Shown here piece by piece: positions 53,171 to 62,146 of a stretch of DNA of 64,000 nucleotides (its first letter is position 1; each line of letters starts with the position of its first letter). The notes below the pieces were generated by a model. It saw only the letters and a program-made list of their open reading frames with translations, was not told the origin of the DNA and searched no databases. Location of the stretch: contig JAFTWB010000006.1 in NCBI GenBank assembly GCA_017465505.1, positions 1 through 64,000 of the forward strand, read 5' to 3'. A program made the translations under genes and the position numbers. The DNA comes from Clostridia bacterium. GTDB lineage: Bacteria > Bacillota > Clostridia > Oscillospirales > Acutalibacteraceae.

Positions 53171-55156
53171 ATGAATTATAAACCCCGATTTTCAGATGAT
53201 ATATTAAGTCAGGGCATAAGCGGCTTTCACGTTTATGCTCTGGCTTCTTGCTCGTTTTTAAGCTTTGCAAGCGAAAACTTAGCCTCTATGTTAGGCTTTT
53301 CGGCAGAGGAGCTTTTAAACAAATATGCTGACCTTGTCCATAATGATGACAAGGCAGGTTTTGATGAATTTATAAAAGAAATTTCAGAAAACCCCACAAC
53401 CAAAACCCTTGAATACCGCCTTAAGAAAAGCGACGGTAATTATATTTATGTCAGCGATACAACTTCATCTCAAGTTGATGCCGACGGTAATTTAAAGGGA
53501 TATTCAGTGCTTACGGATATTTCTCATATTAAAAAAGAAAATGAAAATCTGCAATTTTTAAGCGATACAATGCCCTGCGGATTTTTAAGATATACCTGCG
53601 AAAAGCTTCCTAAGGTTACATACATCAATAAGCAAATGATGGAAATTCTCCGCTTTCCAAAATCCGAGGACGGTGAGATGGACTATCTTGAGCTTTCTAA
53701 AGATAATATTTTTCTTATGATTCCTATGGAGGAGCGTCGCCGTTTTGCACTTTACCTCAATCGTGTTTATTCGGCAGGGGCGCCAATGGCAGGGGAGATG
53801 ACTCTCCTTCGTTGCGACGGCACAAGAGCCCATATCTTTGGTTGGGTTACCAAGCATAAAAACGAGGATGGGACAGAAGAGTTCCAGAGCGTTTGTATGG
53901 ATGTTACCGAACATCATCGTCAGAAAAAGGCAAATGAAGCCAAGCGTTACATCAAGGCTCTTTCTGACGTTTACAGTAAGATTTTTGAGTATAATTTAAA
54001 AGACAACACCGTTACCTGCCTTTTCGGTAAGGATTCGCCACGCTTTAAATGGATCGAAAATATCCCTATGCAAATGGACGAAGCCACCGAAAAGTGGATT
54101 ACAGGCACTGTTGTCGAGGAGGAGCGTCAGTACATCCGTGACTTCTTTAAATCTTTTAAAGACAAAAAGCTTTACGATGGTACCAAACCCTCTCAGATTA
54201 CCTACAAAGCTGTTTCTTCAAAGGGTGAAGTCAAAACCTATAACGGCGTTTTCATTAAAATTGATGATACAAAAAGCCTTTATTGTTGCCGTTGTGTTTC
54301 CGATAGTGAAGAAACACTTGCTTTAAAGAACGAGAATATTTCTCTTAAAGAAAATATGCAGGAGCTTGTTCTCAGGTTTTCCGAAGGTGTTGCTGCTTTT
54401 GAGCTTAAGGATGATTTTGTTAAGCCGCTTTATGCCAGCGAAAATGTATGCGAGTTTTTCGGCGTAGATAAGGACGAGTGGTTGCCTTTAATGAACAAGT
54501 CAACAAAGCTCAGTGAATTTGTTTGTAAAAGTGAAGTTGATTTAGAGGAGTTCTCCGAGCTTCTCAGAACAGGCGAGGCAGAGTTTACTTACTATGACAT
54601 AAGCCGTCAGGAAAACCGCCGAATAAAGGCTATATGCTCGCCAAAATCTCCTTCAGCTTCTCCAAGGTATGTACTCCTTTACAATGTCGAAGAGCAGTGT
54701 AAAAACAACACCAAAGAGGAAAGTAAAAAGGGTGTTGTTTCAATCCGTACCTTCGGCTATTTTGATGTGTTTGTAGACGAAAAGGCAGTGGCTTTCCGAA
54801 ATAAAAAAAGCAAGGAACTTTTTGCTCTTCTTGTTGACAGAAAAGGCGGATTTGTTACAAGCGATGAAGCCATTAGCTTTTTGTGGGAAGATGAGCCTGT
54901 TAACTCCGTTACTCTTGCACGTTACCGCAAGGTTGCCCTAAGACTTAAGAATACCTTGGAGGAATACGGTATTTCAGACGTTGTGGAAGTAGTTGACGGA
55001 AAAAGAAGAATAGCCACCGATAAGGTCCAGTGCGACCTTTATGATTATCTTTCAGGCAAGGAAGAGCACGCTTCTCTTTTCAAAGGAAGCTACCTTTCAA
55101 ACTACAGCTGGGCTGAAACCACCCTTGCCGAGCTTATGGGAAATGTGTTCTTCTGA
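53171..55156 (+). CDS. PAS-domain protein with C-terminal SARP/OmpR-type winged helix
   Basis: 661 residues without membrane helices. PAS-like sensor repeats cover about 15-125, about 130-255 (with CMDVTEHHRQKK at its end), then more divergent segments to about 510. A winged helix follows at about 525-640 (IRTFGYFDVFVDEKAVAFRN...SKELFALLVDRKGGFVTSDEAI), resembling the DNA-binding part of SARP/BTAD regulators. There is no kinase or cyclase domain. It likely senses a cytosolic ligand or redox signal and binds DNA directly. GGAG precedes the ATG. Confidence 0.82.
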   Translation: MNYKPRFSDDILSQGISGFHVYALASCSFLSFASENLASMLGFSAEELLNKYADLVHNDDKAGFDEFIKEISENPTTKTLEYRLKKSDGNYIYVSDTTSSQVDADGNLKGYSVLTDISHIKKENENLQFLSDTMPCGFLRYTCEKLPKVTYINKQMMEILRFPKSEDGEMDYLELSKDNIFLMIPMEERRRFALYLNRVYSAGAPMAGEMTLLRCDGTRAHIFGWVTKHKNEDGTEEFQSVCMDVTEHHRQKKANEAKRYIKALSDVYSKIFEYNLKDNTVTCLFGKDSPRFKWIENIPMQMDEATEKWITGTVVEEERQYIRDFFKSFKDKKLYDGTKPSQITYKAVSSKGEVKTYNGVFIKIDDTKSLYCCRCVSDSEETLALKNENISLKENMQELVLRFSEGVAAFELKDDFVKPLYASENVCEFFGVDKDEWLPLMNKSTKLSEFVCKSEVDLEEFSELLRTGEAEFTYYDISRQENRRIKAICSPKSPSASPRYVLLYNVEEQCKNNTKEESKKGVVSIRTFGYFDVFVDEKAVAFRNKKSKELFALLVDRKGGFVTSDEAISFLWEDEPVNSVTLARYRKVALRLKNTLEEYGISDVVEVVDGKRRIATDKVQCDLYDYLSGKEEHASLFKGSYLSNYSWAETTLAELMGNVFF

Positions 55157-55179
55157 TTTAATTGAACAGAAATTGACTA

Positions 55180-55212
55180 AGAGAGTCGGAGAAATCCGGC
55201 TCTCTTTTTACG
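55180..55212 (+). terminator. Terminator after the PAS regulator
   Basis: GAGAGTCGGA (55181-55190) pairs with TCCGGCTCTC (55195-55204) around a GAAA loop (one mismatch/wobble) and is followed by TTTTTA. Confidence 0.92.
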
Positions 55213-55300
55213 TTTTAATTTATTTTGTTTTCAAGGGCTTTCTAAGCTTTTTATTGGAATTCGTTTTGATAACCCGTAATATTTATATATAAGTCTGCTT

Positions 55301-55330
55301 GTGAATAAATTGACTTAGTTATTTATTCGC
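55301..55330. repeat. Stem-loop upstream of the recombinase operon
   Basis: GTGAATAAAT (55301-55310) and ATTTATTCGC (55321-55330) form a 10-bp stem with one G:T pair and a 10-nt loop. It could be an operator or a recombination-site arm. Confidence 0.5.
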
Positions 55331-55368
55331 TACAGATAAGTATAAATAATCTATGGAGGTAATGAATA

Positions 55369-55485
55369 ATGATAAATGTTGAAGAAGTATTTAAAAGTCA
55401 AAATGAATTTGAAATCAAAAAAGCAGTAACGGACGCTTATGTTGATTTAATAAATGAAAAAGCAACACTTGATTTTATCGACTGA
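55369..55485 (+). CDS. Small 38-residue ORF upstream of the serine recombinase
   Basis: ATG 55369 follows GGAGGT (55355-55360) at good spacing and encodes MINVEEVFKSQNEFEIKKAV and 18 further residues, ending LDFID. The acidic/amphipathic composition is consistent with a real small protein, perhaps an accessory or remnant gene. No family recognised. An overlapping ATG at 55362 stops after six codons. Confidence 0.5.
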   Translation: MINVEEVFKSQNEFEIKKAVTDAYVDLINEKATLDFID

Positions 55486-55544
55486 AGATTTTAGAATGTT
55501 TTTTCTGATATAAATTTTGCTCAGTTATAAAAGGAGATTTTGCA

Positions 55545-57095
55545 GTGAGCAAGGTAGCGTTATATGTAAGATTGTCCAGAGAGGATAGAAACAAAATATC
55601 AAAGAATGACGATTCCGAAAGCATAGTTAATCAGATAAATATGCTGACTGAGCATTGTGGCAAAATGGGTTGGGAAATCTTCGGGATATATAACGACGAA
55701 GATTATAGCGGCTCTGACCGTGAAAGGCCTCAGTTTAACAGAATGATTGAAGACGCAAAGAAAGGGAAGTTTCAAATCATTCTTTGCAAGACTCAATCCA
55801 GATTTGCCCGTGACGTAGAGCTTGTAGAAAGATACATAAACACTTATTTTCCTATATGGGGTATTCGTTTTATAAGCATCGTTGACAGCGTTGATTCAGA
55901 TAATATAGGCAATAAGAAGTCAAGACAGATAAATTCATTGGTTGACCAGTGGTATCTGGAGGACTTGTCTGAAAACATCAAGAAAACCCTTTCTTCAAAA
56001 AGGCGTATGGGTCAATGGGTTGGTGCTTTTGCACCTTTCGGTTACATAAAAGACCCTGACAATAAAAATCACTTGATAATCGACGAAGAAGCGGCAGAGG
56101 TTGTAAGGTATATTTATAAGCTTTATCATCAAGGCATTGGTGTTAACAGTATCGCCCAAAGGCTCAATGCTGAAAATATTCCCAATCCTGCAACCTATAA
56201 GAAGGAGCATGGTCAATCCTTTCAGTGTGTGCATGGCGAGTGCAGTGACACATGGATTCCCTCAACTGTTTCAGGTATTCTTGCTAATCCCGTTTACATC
56301 GGCCATACAGTGCAGGGGAAGGTTGAGAATATAAACTATAAATCCAAAAAGAAGCGTCAGAAGCCTGAGAGCCAATGGGATATTGTAGAAAACACCCACG
56401 AGCCTATAATTGATACAAAGCTCTGGGGTGATGTTCAGGCTTTGAAAGCCTCTAAACCACGAAGCAATAAAACGGGGGAGATAGGAGTATTTGCAAATAA
56501 ATTGAGGTGTAAAAATTGCGGCGGTTCTATGAGAAGTTGGATAAATAAGGGTAATAAGTATTATCGCTGCAGTACAAATCAATTTGCAAGAAACCGTTGC
56601 TCTCAAGGAGTCTATATTTCTCATTCGGTTTTAGAGCGGATAGTTCTTGAAAGAATCCGCTTGCTATTCGAAAAATTTGTTAACGAGAAGGAAGCCTCAA
56701 AGAACATTCGAGTTTCGAACGGGCTTCAAAACACCCGAAAGCACCTGTATAGCTGCCTCGAAAAAGCTGAGAGGGAGTTAGCGTCATATCAGAGCAAATT
56801 TAAACAGCTTTATTTGGATAAGCTGGATGGTGTTATTTCTTCTGAGGATTACAAGCTCTTTTTTTCTGAGTTTAACAAAGATAAAGAAAAGCTTGAAAAC
56901 CTTATATCATCTTACAAAAAAGATATTTGTGAGATAGACAGAAAATTAAATGATGAAACAAGAGCAGACGCACTTATTCGGGAGTTAAAAAACATAAGTA
57001 AACTCGACAGAACTACCGTTGACAAACTCATCGATTTCATCGGAATCGGCGGCACAAAAAATGATAGAATAATAGTAATTCACTGGAATTTTTAG
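55545..57095 (+). CDS. Large serine recombinase (site-specific integrase)
   Basis: 516 residues, GTG start with AAAGGAG upstream. A resolvase domain covers about 3-150 with the catalytic serine in YVRLSRED and the Arg pair in KTQSRFARD. A Recombinase domain follows (FAPFGYIKDP...GVNSIAQRLNAENIP), then a zinc ribbon with CKNC near 322 and CS..C near 343-355, and a coiled coil near 385-470. The family integrates and excises phages and transposons at att sites without host factors. Right next to a truncated cotJC, implying att recombination there. The frame is intact. Confidence 0.95.
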   Translation: MSKVALYVRLSREDRNKISKNDDSESIVNQINMLTEHCGKMGWEIFGIYNDEDYSGSDRERPQFNRMIEDAKKGKFQIILCKTQSRFARDVELVERYINTYFPIWGIRFISIVDSVDSDNIGNKKSRQINSLVDQWYLEDLSENIKKTLSSKRRMGQWVGAFAPFGYIKDPDNKNHLIIDEEAAEVVRYIYKLYHQGIGVNSIAQRLNAENIPNPATYKKEHGQSFQCVHGECSDTWIPSTVSGILANPVYIGHTVQGKVENINYKSKKKRQKPESQWDIVENTHEPIIDTKLWGDVQALKASKPRSNKTGEIGVFANKLRCKNCGGSMRSWINKGNKYYRCSTNQFARNRCSQGVYISHSVLERIVLERIRLLFEKFVNEKEASKNIRVSNGLQNTRKHLYSCLEKAERELASYQSKFKQLYLDKLDGVISSEDYKLFFSEFNKDKEKLENLISSYKKDICEIDRKLNDETRADALIRELKNISKLDRTTVDKLIDFIGIGGTKNDRIIVIHWNF

Positions 57096-57107
57096 CAGGC
57101 TAAGTAG

Positions 57108-57341
57108 TCTTTAGTGGTCTACGGGGAGCAAAAAGCCCGTGTCACCTATGATAACATCCTGAGATTCTGCGATGACCCCGATGTTATTGATCCCATCCGC
57201 TTTTTAAGAGAGCGCGAGGTAGTGCATTATCAGCGTTTTGGCGAAAATCTGAGAATCCTCACAGATAAGCTGGACAGCAAAAACTTCTACGCATTTAACC
57301 CTGCATTTGATAAAAAATGTTTCGATAAAAAGAAGTCCTAA
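57108..57341 (+). pseudogene. cotJC: 5'-truncated CotJC (manganese catalase-like spore coat protein)
   Basis: About 75 residues ending at TAA 57341: VYGEQKARVTYDNILRFCDD, later FLREREVVHYQRFGE and NFYAFNPAFD, which match the C-terminal third of CotJC/Mn-catalase. The REREVVHYQRFGE helix carries metal ligands. In-frame stop TAG at 57105-57107 and lack of the N-terminal ferritin-like helices show it is not functional. The junction lies about 10 nt after the recombinase stop. The missing half is not elsewhere in the window. Confidence 0.85.
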
Positions 57342-57345
57342 GCAA

Positions 57346-57375
57346 AAAACCGCTTGCTTATGCAGGCGGTTTCTC
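57346..57375 (+). terminator. Terminator after the cotJC fragment
   Basis: AACCGCTTGC pairs with GCAGGCGGTT (one mismatch/wobble) followed by TCTCTTTG. Confidence 0.75.
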
Positions 57376-57471
57376 TTTGTATATAGGGTAATTTTACCTA
57401 TAAATTTCTTTTTAATTATGGCGATTTTTTATTAAATAGAGCCAAAGTTTATTTTTAACCATAATTTATTA

Positions 57472-57500
57472 TTGACAAAGTCCTTCGGTGGTGGTAGACT
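57472..57500 (+). promoter_or_regulatory. Promoter of the second riboswitch
   Basis: TTGACA (57472-57477), 17-bp spacer and TAGACT (57495-57500), the same geometry as at 6455-6483. Confidence 0.78.
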
Positions 57501-57517
57501 AAAGTCAAACAAAATCC

Positions 57518-57694
57518 CATGAGGGAGTAGCAAGCGGTATAGTGCCGTAGTAAGTCAACATCCTGGCTTAGTTTTAGATTAAGTCTGGCTTACTTTAAAA
57601 TGCGAGACTCATGTATAGACAAAAGCTATACATGTATCTCCATATACTTTTGATTTTTACCAAGTATAGCTTTTCGTTTATACTTGGTTTTTTG
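57518..57694 (+). ncRNA. yybP-ykoY-like (Mn2+-type) riboswitch, copy 2, with terminator platform
   Basis: P1 CATGAG/CTCATG (57518-57523 with 57608-57613), GGGAGTAGC, P2, P3 and GCGAGACTC occur in the same order as copy 1. P3 changes from C-G to U-A at its base and P2 has a compensating wobble, supporting a conserved fold. CTATACAT (57626-57633) can pair with ATGTATAG (57611-57618) or via AGCTATAC with GTATAGCT (57664-57671) in the terminator. The predicted logic is ligand-ON. Controls an ABC exporter rather than a classical Mn exporter. Confidence 0.7.
57659..57694 (+). terminator. Riboswitch-controlled terminator (copy 2)
   Basis: ACCAAGTATA (57659-57668) pairs with TATACTTGGT (57679-57688) and is followed by a T-tract. 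Confidence 0.88.
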
Positions 57695-57726
57695 TTTTGC
57701 AAATTTTTGTGAAGGGTGGAACAAAA

Positions 57727-58425
57727 ATGTTTCTCGAAATCAAAGGTATTAAAAAGTCTTTCGGTGAAAACGAAAGCAAGGTTCAGGTGTTAAAAGGTAT
57801 TGACGCAAGCCTCGAAAAAGGTGAGTTCTGTGTGCTTTTAGGTCCTTCAGGCTCAGGTAAATCAACACTTCTTAACATCGTAGGCGGAATCGACAATGCT
57901 GATGAAGGTTATATCAGCGTTAACGGTGAAAAGCTTGTGGATATGAATGAGAAAAACCTTACAAAATATCGCCGCAAGCACTTGGGTTATATCTTCCAGA
58001 TGTATAATCTCATCCCAAATCTCAACATCAAAGAAAACATCGAGGTTGGTGCCTATCTTTCCGACAATCCTCTGGACATTGACGACTTGCTTAAGACTCT
58101 TGGTCTTTATGAGCACAGACATAAGCTTCCCAATCAGCTTTCAGGCGGTCAGCAGCAGAGAACTGCTATCGGCAGAGCAATTGTAAAGAACCCCGATATT
58201 CTTCTCTGTGACGAGCCTACCGGTGCTCTTGATTACAACACCTCAAAGGACATCTTAAAGCTTATTGAGGATGTTAACAAAAAGTACGGTACAACAGTGC
58301 TTATGGTAACTCACAACGATGCTATCAAGAATATGGCTGACCGTGTTATTACCTTCCGTGACGGAGTTATCCGCAAGAATTATTTAAACGAAAATAAAGT
58401 AACCGCAACCGAGCTGGATTGGTAA
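57727..58425 (+). CDS. ABC transporter ATP-binding protein, MacB/LolD type
   Basis: 232 residues from ATG 57727 (GGGTGG upstream; 57697 lies nearer the terminator and is rejected). Walker A GPSGSGKST near 40, signature LSGGQQQRTA near 140, Walker B LLCDEPTGALD and H-loop VTHND. Partners the permease that begins 13 nt downstream. Expression is under the second yybP-ykoY-like riboswitch. Confidence 0.97.
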   Translation: MFLEIKGIKKSFGENESKVQVLKGIDASLEKGEFCVLLGPSGSGKSTLLNIVGGIDNADEGYISVNGEKLVDMNEKNLTKYRRKHLGYIFQMYNLIPNLNIKENIEVGAYLSDNPLDIDDLLKTLGLYEHRHKLPNQLSGGQQQRTAIGRAIVKNPDILLCDEPTGALDYNTSKDILKLIEDVNKKYGTTVLMVTHNDAIKNMADRVITFRDGVIRKNYLNENKVTATELDW

Positions 58426-58437
58426 GGAGGCAGTAAA

Positions 58438-60690
58438 ATGAGAAATCCCCTTAACAAACGTTTTTTTCGTGAACTGAAAAGCGAAGCAGGAAAGTACATA
58501 GTCATTTTTCTTTTCATGGTGCTGGTAATCGGCTTTGTATCGGGCTTTTTAGTAGCCTCAGGCAGTATGGTCGCAGCTTATGAACAGGGCTTTGAAAAGT
58601 ACAATATCGAAGATGGTAACTTTTCTTTAGCTTACGAAGCCGACGATAAACTTATCGCAACCTTAGAGGAAGAGGGAGTAAATATTTACGAGAATTTTTA
58701 CTCCGACGAAGAAGTTGACAGCGGCGAAAGCACCCTGCGAGTTTACAAAAACCGAGAGGAAGTAAACAAAATCTGTGTTATGCAGGGTGAGCTTCCAAAG
58801 ACAGAAAAGGAAATCGCCATTGACAGAATGTATGCCGACAACAACTCAATTGAAATCGGTGATGTTTTAGTCCTTGAGAAAAAAGGCTATACCGTTACAG
58901 GCTTTGTTGCTCTTTCCGATTATGGTGCTCTTTACTCCAGCCAGTCAGATATGATGTTCGACGCAACAAAATTCGGTGTTGCCGTTGTTACTGATTTGAG
59001 CTTTGACACTCTTACAAAAGACAGCGTTAACTACTGCTACTCCTGGACTTATACAAATCCTCCCGAGAATGACAACCAGGCAAAGGAAATGAGCGAGGAC
59101 TTCCTTGAGTCCCTTGGCAAAAACGCAGTTGTAACAGGTTTTGTTCCCGAATATCTTAATCAGGCTATCAATATGGCCGGTGAAGATATGGGCTCTGACA
59201 AAGACATCGTCACAGTATTCCTTTATATTGTGGTAATGATAATTGCCTTCATCTTTGCTATTACAACAGGCAACACAATTGCAAAAGAAGCTAACGTTAT
59301 CGGCACATTGCGTGCTTCAGGCTACACAAGAGGCGAAATGGTACGCCACTATCTTGCTATGCCTGTGCTGGTTCTTCTGATTTCGGCTATTATCGGTAAT
59401 ATCTTAGGTTACACACTTTTTGAGGGTATTGCAGCCGATATGTACTATGCTTCCTTCAGCTTGCCTACCTACGAAATTATCTTCAACGCCGAGGCATTCC
59501 TTTTGACAACCGTTGTGCCTGTGGCAATTATGATTATTATTAACCTTGTGGTTCTTACTGTTAAGCTGAGACTTTCTCCCCTTAAGTTTATCCGCCGTGA
59601 CCTTTCAACAAGAAAGAAGAAAAAGGCGGTTAAGCTTAACTCAAAGCTTTCTATTATGACCCGTTTCCGCTTAAGAGTTCTTATACAGAATATGCCTAAC
59701 TACCTGACAATCGTTCTGGGCATTTTCTTTGCAAATGTAATTTTGCTCTTCGGTATGGCATTTCCTCCTCTTATAGAAAACTACGGCAAGTCAATTACAG
59801 AGAATATGATTTGCGATTATCAGTATGTGCTTAACGCTCCTGTAGAGACTGAAGAAGAAAGTGCCGAAAAGTTCATTGCAGGCTCTCTCAATACTCTCGA
59901 GGGCAAGCTGAAAAGCGAAAGCGTTTCCTTGTTCGGTATCAGTGAAGACAGCAAATATGTTGACCTGGATTTTGACGAAGATTCTGTTTATATCTCCAGT
60001 GCTTTAAGCGAGAAATTTGGCGTCGAAAAAGGGGACATCCTTACTCTTAAAGAGTCTTATGACGTTACAGAGTATGAGTTCAGGGTTAAAGATGTCTACT
60101 ATTATCCTGCAGGCATTGCAGTGTTTATGAGCAGAGATATGTATACCTCTGTCTTTGAGCTGGAAAAGGGTTATTTCAATGGCTATTTGTCCGACAGTGA
60201 AATTCTGGATATTGACCCTATGTATATCTCCGCTGAAATCACAGAGGAAGACCTTACAAAAGTAACCCGACAGATGGAAACTTCTATGGGCTCTCTTATG
60301 GATTTACTGTCAGTTTTCGGTATCGTGATGTTTATGCTTATTATCTATTTGCTGTCAAAAATCATTATTGAGAAAAACGCTCAGTCTATTTCTATGACCA
60401 AGGTTCTTGGTTACTCCGACAAAGAGATAAGCTCTCTCTATGTTCTCTCAACAACCATCGTAACAGTGGCTTCAATACTCCTCACCTTACCTTTGGTTGA
60501 CTTTATTATGAGTAAGCTCCTGCCTGCGGTTATGTCCGCTTATCCAGGCTGGTTGCCTTATTACGTTCCTTTCTCCGCTTATATCAAAATCGTAGTTGCA
60601 GGCGTGGTTTCTTATGCAGTTATTGCTTTCTTGCAGTACCGTGAAGTCAAGAAGGTTTCTCTTAACGACGCTCTTAAAAATGTTGAATAA
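58438..60690 (+). CDS. ABC transporter permease, FtsX/MacB type
   Basis: 750 residues: an N-terminal helix near 18-42, external domain to about 255, first FtsX block near 260-385 (TIAKEANVIGTLRASGYTRGEMV), short cytosolic link with basic RKKKKAVK, second external domain near 445-620, and a second FtsX block near 630-745 (SISMTKVLGYSDKEISSLY). Such exporters handle peptides, lipoproteins or drugs. Metal transport would be unusual for this fold. GGAGG precedes the ATG; a terminator follows. Confidence 0.93.
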   Translation: MRNPLNKRFFRELKSEAGKYIVIFLFMVLVIGFVSGFLVASGSMVAAYEQGFEKYNIEDGNFSLAYEADDKLIATLEEEGVNIYENFYSDEEVDSGESTLRVYKNREEVNKICVMQGELPKTEKEIAIDRMYADNNSIEIGDVLVLEKKGYTVTGFVALSDYGALYSSQSDMMFDATKFGVAVVTDLSFDTLTKDSVNYCYSWTYTNPPENDNQAKEMSEDFLESLGKNAVVTGFVPEYLNQAINMAGEDMGSDKDIVTVFLYIVVMIIAFIFAITTGNTIAKEANVIGTLRASGYTRGEMVRHYLAMPVLVLLISAIIGNILGYTLFEGIAADMYYASFSLPTYEIIFNAEAFLLTTVVPVAIMIIINLVVLTVKLRLSPLKFIRRDLSTRKKKKAVKLNSKLSIMTRFRLRVLIQNMPNYLTIVLGIFFANVILLFGMAFPPLIENYGKSITENMICDYQYVLNAPVETEEESAEKFIAGSLNTLEGKLKSESVSLFGISEDSKYVDLDFDEDSVYISSALSEKFGVEKGDILTLKESYDVTEYEFRVKDVYYYPAGIAVFMSRDMYTSVFELEKGYFNGYLSDSEILDIDPMYISAEITEEDLTKVTRQMETSMGSLMDLLSVFGIVMFMLIIYLLSKIIIEKNAQSISMTKVLGYSDKEISSLYVLSTTIVTVASILLTLPLVDFIMSKLLPAVMSAYPGWLPYYVPFSAYIKIVVAGVVSYAVIAFLQYREVKKVSLNDALKNVE

Positions 60691-60691
60691 T

Positions 60692-60722
60692 AAAAAGCCG
60701 CTTGTGTAAACAAGCGGTTTTT
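60692..60722. terminator. Terminator after the ABC exporter
   Basis: AAAGCCGCTTG-TGTAAA-CAAGCGGTTTTT, a 9-bp stem with A/T flanks that can act in both directions towards the convergent SDR gene. Confidence 0.9.
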
Positions 60723-60741
60723 GCTATATACGGGTGTTTTG

Positions 60742-61395
60742 TCAGTCTTTCCAGACAAAGTTGTAATTTACAGACTCTCCTCCGTCAACTATAATGCACT
60801 GACCTGTGCAGAAACGATTTGTCACGGTAAGAAAATATGCCCAGTCTGCAATTTCCTCAGGGGTTGCCCATCTTTTAAGAGGGGTTTCTTCCATAATCTC
60901 TGCCCAAAGAGCAGGGTCGTTTATAACACATTCATTAAGTGGTGTTATTACTCCTCCCGGGTCAAGGCTGTTGCAAGTGGCACCGAATTTAGCAATGCGC
61001 ATAGCTACGTTTTTTGTGTAAGCAAGGACACCGCCTTTGCTTGCACAGTATAGGGGAAACTCTGCACCGGTGTGTCCGCTGGCCGAGCCGATGTTAAGCA
61101 CCGAATGTATATTCTCCTGAACACCGTATTTTTCCGTGATTTGAATAAGTGCTTTTAAATTTATATCAATATCATCTTCGTTTTGTGTGCCTGCGTTGTT
61201 GATGAGTATGTCAACATTCTGAATCTGAGGGAGATTTTCAGTATCCCTTATATCACACATAAAATGAGTGTAATTTTCACAGTGGATACTTTCTTTTTGT
61301 CTGTCAATGCCAACTACTGTGTGATTTTCTTTTAAGAACTTTTCGGCAATTGCCTTGCCGATTCCCTGAGAAGTTCCTGTTATTAAAACCTTCAT
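60742..61395 (-). CDS. Short-chain dehydrogenase/reductase
   Basis: 217 residues. The N-terminal NAD(P) motif is GTSQGIGKA near 7-15; NNAG is near 67 and the catalytic Tyr-x3-Lys is in YCASKGG near 115. The acidic/basic choice after strand 2 (GIDRQ) suggests NAD. Substrate unknown. Its start overlaps the stop of the VUT transporter gene by 4 nt, so it is also under the preQ1 riboswitch; a role in queuosine metabolism is unproven. Confidence 0.88.
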   Translation of the reverse strand: MKVLITGTSQGIGKAIAEKFLKENHTVVGIDRQKESIHCENYTHFMCDIRDTENLPQIQNVDILINNAGTQNEDDIDINLKALIQITEKYGVQENIHSVLNIGSASGHTGAEFPLYCASKGGVLAYTKNVAMRIAKFGATCNSLDPGGVITPLNECVINDPALWAEIMEETPLKRWATPEEIADWAYFLTVTNRFCTGQCIIVDGGESVNYNFVWKD

Positions 61396-62135
61396 ACCTT
61401 ACCTCCATCAATAAAATCCAGATATTCTCTGCCTATGTTTTGCTTTCTCCATTTTTTTACGATGTAATATCCAATGGGTGAAAAAACAATTTCCATAATA
61501 AGCTCTGCTACTGCACCTGTTAAGGCACACATTGCACACTGCAAAAAGGTCCAATGAAAGCCATCCCAGTATATAGGTGCAAAAAAAGTAAATACAATAA
61601 CAGAAAAAATAAAATTGTCCAGAAACTGCCCTATAAAAGTTGAAATATATGTCTGTAGGGCATAGGCAAGCTTACCGTGGGGATTTTTGCGGAATGCTGT
61701 GCCGATGAGTCGGTTAAGCAGATTGTTTGTCACAGCAGACACAAGAAAAGCAACTGTACTGCCCAGCAGAATAAACCACGTTCCACCCAGAAGGTTGTTA
61801 AGCTGAGTGTAATCGTTGGCGTTTGAAGGGATTATACTTGCAACGTAAAATATAAGACAGGTGAGAAGATTGATAACTGACGCAAGGACAGCAACCTTAT
61901 TTGAGGCTTTCGGACCAAAATGTTTTGTTATAATATCCATACACATAAAAGAAAGCCAGGATATAAGAATACCGCCGTCCAGTGCAATCCAATGGTTTTG
62001 AAAAAGGGTTTTGTTTGCCAGCAAATTCATACAAATAACGCTTACAACAAAAAGTGATACCACTGTAGAGGGGATACACCTTAAGAGAATTGCTGTTTCT
62101 GTTTTTTCTCGCTTTATCCATTCGGTTATTTTCAT
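61392..62135 (-). CDS. VUT-family transporter, likely queuosine-precursor uptake (YhhQ-like)
   Basis: 247 residues from ATG 62135, with GGGAG upstream on minus; a longer frame from 62168 runs through the terminator. About six membrane helices; DIITKHFGPKASNKVA and YISTFIGQFLDNFIF resemble the Vut_1/QPTR family (YhhQ imports 7-cyano-7-deazaguanine or related bases). The preQ1-I riboswitch just upstream strongly supports a queuosine-precursor substrate. Confidence 0.9.
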   Translation of the reverse strand: MKITEWIKREKTETAILLRCIPSTVVSLFVVSVICMNLLANKTLFQNHWIALDGGILISWLSFMCMDIITKHFGPKASNKVAVLASVINLLTCLIFYVASIIPSNANDYTQLNNLLGGTWFILLGSTVAFLVSAVTNNLLNRLIGTAFRKNPHGKLAYALQTYISTFIGQFLDNFIFSVIVFTFFAPIYWDGFHWTFLQCAMCALTGAVAELIMEIVFSPIGYYIVKKWRKQNIGREYLDFIDGGKV

Positions 62136-62146
62136 TTTTATCTCCC

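Noticed and set aside
60742..61395. A second FabG
   Set aside because: It is an SDR, but short, lacking the usual FabG C-terminal sequence, and coupled to a preQ1-controlled transporter rather than lipid genes.
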